Of a stretch of DNA of 64,000 bases, positions 28,285-39,119 are shown one piece after another. The DNA lies in NCBI GenBank assembly GCA_002840405.1, contig PHAR01000002.1:186001-250000 (forward strand), read 5' to 3'. How positions within the stretch are numbered: the first letter of the stretch is position 1; each line of letters opens with the position of its first letter. Below the pieces are notes generated by a model. It was given only the letters and a program-made list of their open reading frames with translations, did not search any database and had not been told where the DNA came from. This DNA is from Deltaproteobacteria bacterium HGW-Deltaproteobacteria-8. Lineage in GTDB: Bacteria > Desulfobacterota > Desulfovibrionia > Desulfovibrionales > Desulfovibrionaceae. Made by a program: the position numbers and the translations under genes.

Positions 28285-29528
28285 CCGAAAAAGTCCTGCA
28301 GGCGCACACGGATGAGGAAATCACCCGCGCCGGGCAGATCGTCACCTGCCGCGTGTCGCTGGTCCTGGCCAACGACATCACCGCGCCCCTGGCCATCAAG
28401 TCCTTCAAGGGCATGGGCGCGACCAAGGTCTTTGACAGGGACAAGGTGGCCCTGGTCTGCGACCACTTCACGCCGAACAAGGACATCGACTCTGCCGAGC
28501 AGGTCAAGGTGGTGCGCGAGTTCGCCCGCGAAATGGGCGTGACGCACTATTACGAGGGCGGTGACTGCGGCGTGGAGCATGCGCTCCTGCCCGAGCTCGG
28601 CCTGGTCGGGCCCAAGGACATCGTGGTCGGCGCGGACAGCCACACCTGCACCTACGGCGGCCTGGGCGCCTTTGCCACGGGCATGGGCTCCACCGACATC
28701 GCCGGAGCCTTGGCCCTGGGCGAGACCTGGTTCAAGGTGCCGCCCACCATCCGCGTGGAGTACGACGGCGTGCTGGAACCCTTTGTGGGCGCCAAGGACC
28801 TGATCCTCGCCCTCATTGGCCGTCTCGGCGTGTCCGGCGCCCTGTACCGGGCGCTGGAGTTCGGCGGGCCGGTCATCGACAACCTGTCCATCGAGGGCCG
28901 CATGACCATGGCCAACATGGCCATCGAGGCTGGCGGCAAGGTCGGGCTGTTCCCGGCCGATGCCAAGACCCTGGCCTATTGCGCGGCCCACGGCCGCACC
29001 GGCGACAAGGCGCTGAAGGCCGATCCCGGCGCGGTGTACGAGCAGGAACTCTCCCTGTCCGTCACCGGCATGAGCCCGCAGGTGGCCTGCCCGCACCTGC
29101 CCGACAACGTCCGCCCGGTGGACGAGCTCAAAAACCTGCGCGTGGACCAGGCCGTCATCGGCTCCTGCACCAACGGCCGCATCGAGGACCTGCGCGAGGC
29201 TGCGGCGGTGCTCAAGGGCCGCAAGGCGCACAAGAACGTGCGCCTGATCATCCTGCCCGCCACCCCGAAGATCTGGCGGCAGGCCATGGAAGAGGGGTTG
29301 TTCAGCATCTTCCTGGACGCCGGGGCCGTTGTCGGCCCGCCCACCTGCGGCCCGTGCCTGGGCGGCCACATGGGCATCCTGGCCGGTGGGGAGCGCTGCA
29401 TCTCCACCACCAACCGCAACTTCCGGGGCCGCATGGGCAGCCTGCAGAGCGAGGTCTACCTGGCCAGCCCGGCGGTTGCCGCGGCCAGCGCCGTGGCCGG
29501 CGAGATCATGCATCCCGGCAAGCTCTAG
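28269..29528 (+). CDS. leuC: 3-isopropylmalate dehydratase large subunit
   Basis: Aconitase-family enzyme with LeuD; isomerises isopropylmalate and probably citramalate as well. Iron-sulfur cysteines are visible in GSCTNGRI and GPPTCGPCLGGH. Other motifs are GADSHTCTYGGLGAFATGMGSTD and STTNRNFRGRMGS. The 419-aa length is the short homoaconitase-like form common in anaerobes and archaea rather than the about 470-aa enterobacterial form. It starts at ATG 28269 inside leuA, indicating coupling. Confidence 0.95.
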   Translation: MSHNLAEKVLQAHTDEEITRAGQIVTCRVSLVLANDITAPLAIKSFKGMGATKVFDRDKVALVCDHFTPNKDIDSAEQVKVVREFAREMGVTHYYEGGDCGVEHALLPELGLVGPKDIVVGADSHTCTYGGLGAFATGMGSTDIAGALALGETWFKVPPTIRVEYDGVLEPFVGAKDLILALIGRLGVSGALYRALEFGGPVIDNLSIEGRMTMANMAIEAGGKVGLFPADAKTLAYCAAHGRTGDKALKADPGAVYEQELSLSVTGMSPQVACPHLPDNVRPVDELKNLRVDQAVIGSCTNGRIEDLREAAAVLKGRKAHKNVRLIILPATPKIWRQAMEEGLFSIFLDAGAVVGPPTCGPCLGGHMGILAGGERCISTTNRNFRGRMGSLQSEVYLASPAVAAASAVAGEIMHPGKL

Positions 29529-29621
29529 ACCGGCAATCTGTCGTCCCGACGGATCATACGGCGCACACGAAGCAATTCCCCGCCCGAGGACGCGTCCCGG
29601 GCGGCGCACAAGGAGAAAGAC

Positions 29622-30122
29622 ATGCTCGTCACAGGCAAGGTGCACAAGGTCGGCGCACACATCGACACCGACGCCATCATCCCGGCCCGGTTCCTGGTGA
29701 CCACGGACTCCGAGGTCCTTGGGGCCAACTGCATGGAGGGCCTTGAGCCCGGTTGGGTCAAGCGCGTGCAGAAAAACGACATCCTCGTGGCCGACGAAAA
29801 CTTCGGCTGCGGCTCGTCCCGCGAGCACGCCCCCATCGCCATCCTTGGCGCGGGCATCCCCGTGGTGGTGGCCAAGAGCTTCGCCCGCATCTTCTACCGC
29901 AACGCCTACAACATGGGGCTGGTGCTGCTTGAGGTTGGCGACGACGCGGGCAAGCTCCACGACGGCGACAAACTCGAGGTGGACCTCGACGCCGGGCAGA
30001 TCAAGAACCTGACCACAGGGGAGACCATTGTCTGCGCCCCTGTGCCCCAGTCCATGCAGGACCTCCTCGACGCGGGCGGCCTCGTGCCCTACGTCAAGAA
30101 GCGTCTGGCAGAGAAGCAGTAG
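29622..30122 (+). CDS. leuD: 3-isopropylmalate dehydratase small subunit
   Basis: 166 aa, the short LeuD form that pairs with the short LeuC. It starts [20 protein letters not shown] and has the substrate-loop motif [15 protein letters not shown] and [14 protein letters not shown] 29622 follows AAGGAG. It lies 93 nt after leuC and 11 nt before leuB. Confidence 0.95.
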   Translation: MLVTGKVHKVGAHIDTDAIIPARFLVTTDSEVLGANCMEGLEPGWVKRVQKNDILVADENFGCGSSREHAPIAILGAGIPVVVAKSFARIFYRNAYNMGLVLLEVGDDAGKLHDGDKLEVDLDAGQIKNLTTGETIVCAPVPQSMQDLLDAGGLVPYVKKRLAEKQ

Positions 30123-30133
30123 GAGCTGGTACA

Positions 30134-31204
30134 ATGAAAATCTGTGTCATGCCCGGAGACGGCATCGGCCGTGAGATCGTGGCCCAGGCCCTGCGGGTTC
30201 TGGACAAGGTCGGGGCAAAGTTCGGCAGGAAGTTTGAGACGCAGGAGGCCCTCATCGGCGGCGTTGCCATCGACGCCACGGGCAGCCCCCTGCCTGAGGA
30301 AACCTTGCGCCTGTGCAAGGCTGCGGACGCCGTGCTGCTCGGCGCGGTGGGCGGCCCCAAGTGGGACACCATCGACCCGTCCATCCGCCCGGAGCGCGGA
30401 CTGCTCGGCATCCGCAAGGAGCTGGGGCTGTTCGCCAACCTGCGTCCCGCCAGCCTGTTCCCGGAGCTCCGCCACGCCTGCTACCTGCGGCCCGACATCG
30501 TGGCCAAGGGCATCGACCTGTTGGTGGTGCGCGAGCTCACCGGCGGCGCGTACTTCGGCACGCCCAAGGGCGTGGAGGTGCGGGGCGGCGAGCGCGTGGG
30601 CTTCAACAACATGATCTACTTCGAACACGAGATCCGGCGCATCGCCAAGGTCGGCTTCGAGGCCGCAAAGAAACGCCGCAAGAAGCTATGCTCGGTGGAC
30701 AAGGCCAATGTGCTGGACGTCTCGCGCCTCTGGCGCGAGGTGGTCATCGAGGTGTCCAAGGACTACCCGGACATCGAGCTCAGCCACATGTACGTGGACA
30801 ACGCGGCCATGCAGCTGGTGCGCGACCCGTCCCAGTTCGACGTCATCGTCACCGAGAACCTCTTCGGCGACATCCTCTCCGACGAGGCCTCGGTCATCAC
30901 CGGGTCCATCGGCATGCTGCCCTCGGCGTCCGTGGGCGAGGGCAACCCTGGCCTGTTCGAGCCCATCCACGGCTCGGCCCCGGACATCGCGGGCCAGAAC
31001 AAGGCCAATCCCCTGGCCACCATCCTCTCTGTGGCCATGCTGCTGCGCTACAGCGTCAGCGACATGGACGCCGAGGCCGCCGCCATCGAGACGGCGGTGC
31101 AGAAGACCCTGCAGCAGGGTTACCGCACCGGCGACATCCGCGAGGAAGGCTGCAAGCTGCTGGGCTGCGTGGAGATGGCCGACGCCGTGCTGGCGAACCT
31201 GTAG
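30134..31204 (+). CDS. leuB: 3-isopropylmalate dehydrogenase
   Basis: NAD-dependent oxidative decarboxylation of 3-isopropylmalate; homologues also handle 3-methylmalate in the citramalate route. Motifs: [65 protein letters not shown] and [13 protein letters not shown]. The 356-aa length is normal. It is the last gene of the leuACDB operon and is followed by a strong terminator. Confidence 0.97.
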   Translation: MKICVMPGDGIGREIVAQALRVLDKVGAKFGRKFETQEALIGGVAIDATGSPLPEETLRLCKAADAVLLGAVGGPKWDTIDPSIRPERGLLGIRKELGLFANLRPASLFPELRHACYLRPDIVAKGIDLLVVRELTGGAYFGTPKGVEVRGGERVGFNNMIYFEHEIRRIAKVGFEAAKKRRKKLCSVDKANVLDVSRLWREVVIEVSKDYPDIELSHMYVDNAAMQLVRDPSQFDVIVTENLFGDILSDEASVITGSIGMLPSASVGEGNPGLFEPIHGSAPDIAGQNKANPLATILSVAMLLRYSVSDMDAEAAAIETAVQKTLQQGYRTGDIREEGCKLLGCVEMADAVLANL

Positions 31205-31230
31205 CCAGCTCGCACATTCAGACGATTCGA

Positions 31231-31261
31231 CGGGGGGCCGGGATTCCGGCCCCCCGTTTTT
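31231..31261 (+). terminator. Intrinsic terminator of the leu operon
   Basis: An 11-bp perfect stem CGGGGGGCCGG / CCGGCCCCCCG (31231-31241, 31246-31256) with a GATT loop is followed by TTTTT. It lies 27 nt after the leuB stop. Confidence 0.93.
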
Positions 31262-31273
31262 GCTTGACCTCTG

Positions 31274-31310
31274 CGCAACTCTGTTGCAATTGGAGTGCAA
31301 CAAAGTTGCA
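31274..31310 (+). promoter_or_regulatory. Two tandem palindromic operators upstream of znuA (probable Zur sites)
   Basis: Site B is a perfect palindrome TGCAACaaaGTTGCA (31296-31310). Site A is the near copy cGCAACtctGTTGCA (31274-31288). Their centres are 22 bp apart, two helical turns, and the outer halves also form TGTTGCA-N7-TGCAACA. The pair lies 17 nt before znuA and overlaps the expected promoter (TTGACC at 31264-31269). The Fur-family regulator encoded downstream is the obvious candidate binder. Confidence 0.65.
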
Positions 31311-31327
31311 TAGAGGGGGGGGTGCTC

Positions 31328-32227
31328 ATGCACAAGATTCTGGTGTTGCTGTGCCTTGTCTTTGTTTGCCTGGCCGCCAGCGCGCAGGCCGGAACGGGTC
31401 CGCTGGCCGCGGCCAAACCCATGCCGGTGGCCGTGGGCGTGGCCCCAGTGGACTATTTAGCCAGAAGGATCGGCGGGCCGCTCATCCAGACCACTGTGCT
31501 GGTGCCTGCCGGGGCCGATGCGCATACCTACGAGCCCAAGCCCTCGCAGATGCGTGAACTTTCCAGATCCGCTCTGTACCTGTCCGCAGGCCTGGAGTTC
31601 GAGGAGGCCTGGGAGCCGCGCCTCAAGGCCGCCAACCAGAAACTTGTGGTGGTGCGCACGGATTCCGGCCTGGCCCGGATGCCCATGCCCGAGGGCCACG
31701 ATGGCCGCCACAAGGGCTCGCACGGCTCTGAGGCCGAGCTGGACCCGCATGTCTGGGTTTCGCCCGCCAATGTCCGGCACATGGCCGGGACAATCGCCGG
31801 GGCGCTGGCCAAGGCCGATCCGGCCCACGCCAAAGACTACGCCGCCAACCTGGGCGCGCTGTTGAAGGACATCGACGCCGTGGACGCCGACCTTCGCTCT
31901 GTTTTCGCCGGGCTCCCGGCGAACCAGCGCACCTTCCTGGTGTTCCACCCGGCCTGGGGCTACCTTGCGCGCGACTACGGCCTGACCCAGATGGCCATCG
32001 AGTTCGAGGGCAAGGAGCCTTCGCCCAGGCGGCTTGGGGCCATCGTGACCCAGGCCAGGGCCAAGGGCGTCAAGGTCATCTTCGTGCAGCCGCAGATGAG
32101 CCGCCGCACGGCCGAGACCATCGCGCAGGCCCTGGGCGCGCGCGTGCTGGTGGCCGATCCGCTGGCTGCGGACTGGGCTGCGAACCTGCGCGCCGTGGCT
32201 GCGGCCTTCCGCGCGGCGCTGCGCTAG
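31328..32227 (+). CDS. znuA: Zinc ABC transporter substrate-binding protein (ZnuA-like)
   Basis: Periplasmic metal-binding lipocalin-unrelated cluster A-I solute-binding protein, 299 aa. A signal peptide (MHKILVLLCLVFVCLAASAQ) is clear when starting at ATG 31328. Metal-ligand stretches are PAGADAHTYEPKPSQ, LDPHVWVSPANV, FLVFHPAWGYLARDY and the C-terminal VLVADPLAADW. A short His-containing segment (GHDGRHKGSHG, about residue 128) is the usual zinc-selective loop, though small. It is followed 8 nt later by a Fur-family regulator. No permease or ATPase genes are adjacent. Manganese cannot be excluded as substrate. Confidence 0.88.
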   Translation: MHKILVLLCLVFVCLAASAQAGTGPLAAAKPMPVAVGVAPVDYLARRIGGPLIQTTVLVPAGADAHTYEPKPSQMRELSRSALYLSAGLEFEEAWEPRLKAANQKLVVVRTDSGLARMPMPEGHDGRHKGSHGSEAELDPHVWVSPANVRHMAGTIAGALAKADPAHAKDYAANLGALLKDIDAVDADLRSVFAGLPANQRTFLVFHPAWGYLARDYGLTQMAIEFEGKEPSPRRLGAIVTQARAKGVKVIFVQPQMSRRTAETIAQALGARVLVADPLAADWAANLRAVAAAFRAALR

Positions 32228-32235
32228 GAGGGGGC

Positions 32236-32661
32236 ATGGACGCTCAGGAACTGCTGGAGCATTGCGGCGTGGCGGTGACGAAGAACAGGCTGCTGGTCGT
32301 GCGGGCGCTTTCCGGCGCGGAGCATCCGCAGACCCCGCTGGAGCTGCTGTCTTGTCTGACGGACAAGACTGGATTGGCCGGCCGCATGAACCGTGTGACC
32401 TTGTACCGCATTCTGGACCTGCTGGTGGAGCGCGGGGTGGCGGCGCGGCACAACGCGGGCGAGCGGTCCTTCCGCTACTGCCTGGGCCGGGGCGTGCACG
32501 GGCACTCGCATTTCCACTGCAACCGTTGCGGCCAGACCCAGTGTTTGGATTCCAGGCTGCTGGAGCCGGGCCTTTCGCGCATCCTGTCCGGCCTGCCCAT
32601 GCGCGTGGACCTGGCCGAGATCACCCTCGGCGGGGTCTGCGAGGGTTGTCAGAACACCTGA
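32236..32661 (+). CDS. Fur-family metalloregulator, probably Zur
   Basis: 141 aa with an N-terminal winged helix (VTKNRLLVVRAL, NRVTLYRILDLLVERGV) and a C-terminal metal-binding domain with HGHSHFHCNRCGQTQC and the final CEGC, giving two CxxC pairs for a structural zinc. It overlaps nothing but follows znuA by 8 nt, so it is cotranscribed with a zinc-uptake gene. This context, and the palindromes upstream of znuA, point to a zinc-responsive autoregulated repressor (inference). A general Fur role is the alternative. Confidence 0.85.
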   Translation: MDAQELLEHCGVAVTKNRLLVVRALSGAEHPQTPLELLSCLTDKTGLAGRMNRVTLYRILDLLVERGVAARHNAGERSFRYCLGRGVHGHSHFHCNRCGQTQCLDSRLLEPGLSRILSGLPMRVDLAEITLGGVCEGCQNT

Positions 32662-32674
32662 TTCGTCTTTCGGC

Positions 32675-32725
32675 CACGAAACAAGGCCCGGCTTGGAGGT
32701 GTCTCCAGGCCGGGCCTTGTTCGTG
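32675..32725. terminator. Bidirectional terminator-like hairpin
   Basis: A long near-perfect stem of roughly 20 bp (CACGAA, CAAGGCCCGG and TGGAG elements pairing with their complements) spans 32675-32725 with a short loop. It sits between the convergent Fur-family gene and the tautomerase gene. Flanking T-tracts are short, so efficiency is uncertain. Confidence 0.7.
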
Positions 32726-32741
32726 GGATAGGGATGAAGCG

Positions 32742-33131
32742 CTACACCTTCACCTGATACCCCAGGTCCACCAGATCGGCGCGGATGCCGCCCCGGATGC
32801 CCACGTTTTCGCGTGGCTGTTCGTTCAGGATGAGGAAGACATCATTGCGCTGGATGCCCAGGCCTTCCAGGGCCTCCACGATGGCTGTGAAGAGCGCGCC
32901 CTTGGTCTCCGGCGTGCGGCCAGCGAAGAGCATGATCTCCACCAGCACGTAGCGCTCGGTCTTGTCCTCGGGCAGGAGCCATTCGTCGCGCCCGTGCACG
33001 CAGAGGCGCAGGTTGCGGTCCTGCGGCGGCAGCTTCAGCGTGTCCGCGATGGCCGTCTGCACGGCGGCCATGAGCGCGCGCTTCTCAGCCGCGCTGCGGC
33101 CTTCGAGGATGCTGACCAGGGTGACAGGCAT
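32742..33131 (-). CDS. Tautomerase-superfamily protein
   Basis: 129 aa. After removal of Met the chain begins PVTLVSILEGRSAAEKRALM, with the N-terminal catalytic proline typical of the 4-oxalocrotonate tautomerase fold. The length and the YVLVEIMLFAGRTPETKGALF segment fit the longer Tautomerase_2-type members built from two beta-alpha-beta units. The substrate is unknown. It is 9 nt downstream of gatA and is the last gene of that operon. Confidence 0.8.
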   Translation of the reverse strand: MPVTLVSILEGRSAAEKRALMAAVQTAIADTLKLPPQDRNLRLCVHGRDEWLLPEDKTERYVLVEIMLFAGRTPETKGALFTAIVEALEGLGIQRNDVFLILNEQPRENVGIRGGIRADLVDLGYQVKV

Positions 33132-33140
33132 GGGCGGCTC

Positions 33141-34604
33141 CTACAGGGCGGCGATTCCCGTTGCCGGAACGTTCTTTTCCAGCACCCCGGCCACCTGGAG
33201 CAGGCGCGCCTCGTCAAAGGCCCGACCTGTGAGCTGCAGACCAACAGGCATCCCGGTCTCGCGGCCCAGGCCCACGGGCAGGCTCATGCCCGGCAGCCCG
33301 GCCAGGTTGGTGCTGATGGTGAAGATGTCCATGAGGTACATCTGCAAGGGGTCGCTGGTCATCTCGCCGACCTTGAAGGCCGTGGTCGGGCACACCGGGC
33401 CCAGGATGACGTCGCACTGGGTCAGCGCGGCCTCGAAGTCCTGGCGGATCATGCGGCGCACCTGGGCGGCCTTGCGGTAATAGGCGTCGTAGTAGCCGGA
33501 CGAGAGCACGTAGGTGCCCAGGATGATGCGCCGCTGGACCTCCTCGCCAAAGCCCTGGGTGCGGCTTTTGACGTACATCTCGATGAGGCTCTCGGCGCTT
33601 TTGTCGCGCAGGCCGTAGCGCACGCCGTCGAAGCGCGCCAGGTTGGAGGAGGCCTCGGCCACGGCGATGATGTAGTAGGTGGCGATGGCGTATTCGGAGA
33701 GCTTCAGGCTCACGGGCACGGTCTTGGCGCCCAGGGCCTCGGCCTGTTTCACGGCCGCACCGCAGGCCTCGGCAACCTCGGGCGAGAGGCCCTTGTCCCA
33801 GTACTCGGCGGGCAGGCCGATGGTCAGCCCCTTGAGGTCGCCGCGTTCAGACAGCGCGGCCACGTAGTCAGGCACTGGCGCTTCGACCGAGGTGGAGTCG
33901 CGTCCGTCGTGCCCGGCAATGACCTGCAGGATGCGCGCGGCGTCCTCCACGCTGCGGGTCATGGGGCCGATCTGGTCCAGCGACGAGCCGTAGGCCACCA
34001 TGCCGAAGCGCGACACGCGGCCGTAGCTGGGCTTGAGCCCCACGATGCCGCAAAAGCTGGCGGGCAGGCGGATGGACCCGCCGGTGTCGGTGCCCAGCGC
34101 GCCATAGCACTGGCAGGCGGCCACGGCCGCGCCGGAGCCGCCGCTGGAGCCGCCGGGCACGCGCGAGGTGTCCCAGGGGTTCCTGGTGGCGAAATAGGCC
34201 GAGTTTTCGGTGGTGGAGCCCATGGCGAACTCGTCCATGTTGGCCTTGGCCAGGATGATGGCCCCGGCGTCCTTCAGGCGCGCCACGGCCGTGGCGTCGT
34301 ACACGGGCCGGAAGTTCTCCAGGATCTTGGAGCCGCAGGTGGTTGGCGCGTCCTTGGTGGCCAGCACGTCCTTGACGATGAGCGGCACGCCCCAGAGCGG
34401 TTTGGCGGCGTCCGGGCCTTGCGCGTCCAGGGCCTTGGCCTGGGCTCTGGCTTCTTCGGCCTGGAGGGACAGCAGGGCCTGGATCTTGGGTTCCGTGGCC
34501 TGGATGCGCGTGAGCGCGGCCTCGGTGACCTCTGCGGCGGAGCGGGACTTGTCCGCCAGCTGTTGACGGACCTGGGTCAAGGTAAGCTGTGTCAGATCGG
34601 GCAT
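33141..34604 (-). CDS. gatA: Asp-tRNA(Asn)/Glu-tRNA(Gln) amidotransferase subunit A
   Basis: Amidase subunit that releases ammonia from glutamine for transamidation of misacylated tRNAs. The Ser-cisSer-Lys triad is visible in [12 protein letters not shown], the [12 protein letters not shown] loop and [14 protein letters not shown]. 487 aa, full length. gatC lies 61 nt upstream in the same operon, but gatB is not in the window. Presence of GatCA implies indirect Gln-tRNA and/or Asn-tRNA synthesis. Confidence 0.96.
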   Translation of the reverse strand: MPDLTQLTLTQVRQQLADKSRSAAEVTEAALTRIQATEPKIQALLSLQAEEARAQAKALDAQGPDAAKPLWGVPLIVKDVLATKDAPTTCGSKILENFRPVYDATAVARLKDAGAIILAKANMDEFAMGSTTENSAYFATRNPWDTSRVPGGSSGGSGAAVAACQCYGALGTDTGGSIRLPASFCGIVGLKPSYGRVSRFGMVAYGSSLDQIGPMTRSVEDAARILQVIAGHDGRDSTSVEAPVPDYVAALSERGDLKGLTIGLPAEYWDKGLSPEVAEACGAAVKQAEALGAKTVPVSLKLSEYAIATYYIIAVAEASSNLARFDGVRYGLRDKSAESLIEMYVKSRTQGFGEEVQRRIILGTYVLSSGYYDAYYRKAAQVRRMIRQDFEAALTQCDVILGPVCPTTAFKVGEMTSDPLQMYLMDIFTISTNLAGLPGMSLPVGLGRETGMPVGLQLTGRAFDEARLLQVAGVLEKNVPATGIAAL

Positions 34605-34665
34605 GATTTCGTTTCCGTTGCTCGCTTGGGTGTGCTTTAAGGATGGGCGCCAGAGGTTCCGGTGG

Positions 34666-34950
34666 CTAGACGATGCGCGGCACGATGAAGAAGGCGCCGT
34701 CGGTCTCGGGCGCGTTCCTCAAGATTTCCTCGCGGGTGAAGTCCTTGCGTACCACATCGTCGCGCATGACGCTGATCTGGTCGACGGGGGTATACATGGG
34801 CTCCACAGAGCTTGTGTCGAGCTCCGAGAGCTTGTCCATGTAGCCCAGGATGCCGTCCAGCTGTCCGGCGTACTGGTCGATTTTCTCTGGCGTCAGGTCC
34901 AGGCGGGCGAGCCGGGCGACCTTGGCCACTTCTTCAGGGCTGATTTTCAT
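34666..34950 (-). CDS. gatC: Asp-tRNA(Asn)/Glu-tRNA(Gln) amidotransferase subunit C
   Basis: 94 aa. Typical GatC features: [20 protein letters not shown], a [22 protein letters not shown] segment ends in the conserved VEPMYTPV, and the [18 protein letters not shown] tail. It links GatA and GatB. It lies 13 nt after the lipoprotein gene, with gatA downstream. Confidence 0.95.
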   Translation of the reverse strand: MKISPEEVAKVARLARLDLTPEKIDQYAGQLDGILGYMDKLSELDTSSVEPMYTPVDQISVMRDDVVRKDFTREEILRNAPETDGAFFIVPRIV

Positions 34951-34963
34951 CTGCGGGTGCTCC

Positions 34964-36991
34964 TTAGTCCGTGGGCTCTTTGGTCAGGCTCCCGGAGGGG
35001 CCGGACAGCTTCTTGTCCTTTTGCAGCTGGCGCGAATAGGCCAGGCGCTTCTCGCGGCGCAGCTTGGCCTTGGCGGCGGCGGCGCGCAGCTCCTCCGGGT
35101 TCAGCAGGGTTTTGCCGTCCTTGCGCGGGCTGAACAGGTAGAGGTTTTGCCGGGCGTGGCCCTCGGCGTCCCAGGTGATGGGCGCCATGCTGAACTCCAT
35201 GCCGCGCAGGTCCTGCAGGCGCTGGTTCACCTGGGGCGGAGTCCAGTCCGCAGGCAGGTTCAACAGCGCGGCGAAATTGATGAAGTCATGCCCCAGGGCC
35301 AACCAGAAATCCGCAACCTCCTTCTCGGAAAGGGCGGACTGGAGCGTCTTGGCCGCGGGGGCCTCGGGCCACCAGGCGCCGGGGCAGGCGGCCAGCTGGA
35401 AGTAGGCGTCGTCGATGTCCTTGGCGTTGTCCAGGGCCACGCTCCACAACTCAGTGCCGAGGAAGACCAGGTGCTGGCCCTCGAAAAAGTGGAAGTTGGA
35501 CACGAGCAGCTCAGACTGGGTCCAGTCCTCAGGCACGAACACGGCCTCGAAGTCGGGCATGGGCAGGGGGGTGTTCTTGTTGCGGTGGAAGGAGTCCGGG
35601 ACCTTGAGCAGGCGCTCGACGCTGTGCAGCCAGCGCGGGTGGTCGCCCGGCGGATAGAACTCGCTGGAGGCCAGGCGCAGGCCCTTGGCCTTGGCCTCGG
35701 CCTGGAAGGTCTCGGACATGCGCTGGCCGAAGCGGCTCTTTGGGGCCAGCACGGCCACGGAACGGATCCCCAGCTGGTCGGCGGTGAGGTCCACCAGGGA
35801 GCGCACCTGGTCCTTGGGGCTGGTGAAGAAGCGCCAGGCCTGGGCGCCCTCCTGGGCTTCGCCCAGGTCCGGCAGGAAGGCGAAGACCGCGCGCGAGGAC
35901 AGGACCCCGTTCTTCTGCATGTCGCGGAAGCTCTCCACAAGCATGGGGCCGCCCACCACGGAGTACTCCGGCGGCAGGGCGGCAAGCTGTTCGCGCCAAT
36001 CCGGGGCCTCGGCGTTGATGGCTTTCACTTCCACCGAACGGCCCAAGGCGGCGAGCTGCTGTTGCGCCACCTCTGCCCCGCGCAGGACCTTGGCGGCCGT
36101 GGGGGCGAAGCGTCCGGTGAGCGGCAGCACCAGCGCCACGCGCACCGTGCCGAGCCCAGCTGCGAGCTGGCTGCCGGGAACATCGGAGAGGGTGTGGCGC
36201 GCGGACAGCGCCAGCAGGGGGCTTGAGGCGTCGGCCCGGGGCGACAGGGCGCGCCGCTTCACCTCGCGCTGGATCAGGGCGTGGGGGAAGGTGGCTGCGC
36301 CGGCTGTTCCGACCTGGCGCGCCAGGCTCTGGATCTGCATTTCGGGCAGGTCGCGCAGCTGGTTGGCGTACAGAGCCTCCATGGCGGCCTTGTCCTTGCG
36401 GTCAGGAGCCTTGCTGTGCGTGCGCGCCAGGATCTCGATGGCCCGGGGCGTATCGCCGTTCCGGGTGTAGATTTCAGCAAAGGCCATGGCCGCGCGGGAG
36501 CGCACGTCAAAGGGCAGCTCGGTGTGCGCCTCGAGCCAGGCGCGGTGGTTCTCCAGCAGGTCCGGCCGGTTCAGCGCGCCCAGGGTCTTGATGTATTGCT
36601 CGTGCCAGGGCCAGGTGGCCAGCACGGTGCCGTCGGCCACCACCATGCGGTCCAGGGCCGACTTGGACTGGTAGAGGTGCCGTGAATTGTATGCGCTCAC
36701 GGCCAGGCGGTTCAGGGCGTTAAGGCGCGCCTCGCTGCTCAGCTCGCGCTGCAGCAGGCGGGTGTAGAGCAGTTCGCTCTGGGGATAGTTGCCGGAGGCC
36801 CAGAAGGTGTCGGCGTCTTTGGCCAGGTCGTCCGTGGATTGCTCCCGTGGGGCTTCGAGCGGGGCCTTGCTTGCCATGGGCAGGTTCAGCTCCACGCAGC
36901 CGACGGCCAGAAGCGGCAAGAGCAGGACCAGCGGGGCCAGAATCCTGGCTGCGCCAGCGCGGACGCTGATCAGGCGCGGTGTGTGTTTCAT
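34964..36991 (-). CDS. LpoA-like penicillin-binding-protein activator, predicted lipoprotein
   Basis: 675 aa. A signal peptide ends in the lipobox LLAVGC at about residue 32. The N-terminal half (about 50-260) is helical with TPR-like repeats (SELLYTRLLQRELS, RAAMAFAEIYTRNGDTPRAIEI). The C-terminal half (about 275-640) has a type-1 periplasmic-binding fold, VRVALVLPLTGRFAPTAAKVL. This arrangement matches LpoA, the outer-membrane activator of PBP1a, though identity is likely low. The tail is Lys/Arg-rich (LRREKRLAYSRQLQ). It heads the operon with gatC and gatA. Confidence 0.75.
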   Translation of the reverse strand: MKHTPRLISVRAGAARILAPLVLLLPLLAVGCVELNLPMASKAPLEAPREQSTDDLAKDADTFWASGNYPQSELLYTRLLQRELSSEARLNALNRLAVSAYNSRHLYQSKSALDRMVVADGTVLATWPWHEQYIKTLGALNRPDLLENHRAWLEAHTELPFDVRSRAAMAFAEIYTRNGDTPRAIEILARTHSKAPDRKDKAAMEALYANQLRDLPEMQIQSLARQVGTAGAATFPHALIQREVKRRALSPRADASSPLLALSARHTLSDVPGSQLAAGLGTVRVALVLPLTGRFAPTAAKVLRGAEVAQQQLAALGRSVEVKAINAEAPDWREQLAALPPEYSVVGGPMLVESFRDMQKNGVLSSRAVFAFLPDLGEAQEGAQAWRFFTSPKDQVRSLVDLTADQLGIRSVAVLAPKSRFGQRMSETFQAEAKAKGLRLASSEFYPPGDHPRWLHSVERLLKVPDSFHRNKNTPLPMPDFEAVFVPEDWTQSELLVSNFHFFEGQHLVFLGTELWSVALDNAKDIDDAYFQLAACPGAWWPEAPAAKTLQSALSEKEVADFWLALGHDFINFAALLNLPADWTPPQVNQRLQDLRGMEFSMAPITWDAEGHARQNLYLFSPRKDGKTLLNPEELRAAAAKAKLRREKRLAYSRQLQKDKKLSGPSGSLTKEPTD

Positions 36992-37015
36992 GCGGCTGCC
37001 TCCCTTTCCTGGGCC

Positions 37016-37051
37016 AAAAAAACCCGGCCCACGGAGGTTCCGCAGGCCGGG
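37016..37051 (-). terminator. Intrinsic terminator of grpE-dnaK
   Basis: On the minus strand the stem CCCGGCC / GGCCGGG (37051-37045 with 37029-37023), with an inner CGGA / TCCG pairing, is followed by a run of six T residues (complement of 37022-37017). It lies 50 nt past the dnaK stop. Confidence 0.85.
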
Positions 37052-37100
37052 ATCAGGTTACTCACTCTTGCCCCGCAAGGCAAGCGGGCGCGCTTGTGCG

Positions 37101-39035
<1,935 letters not shown>

Positions 39036-39119
39036 GATATGAACCTCCAGGGATGGGGGATGATGTTTTCGTTGAGGCCTTTAGTAAGTCCGGTTTTGCA
39101 GATGTAAAGACCGGAAGGC

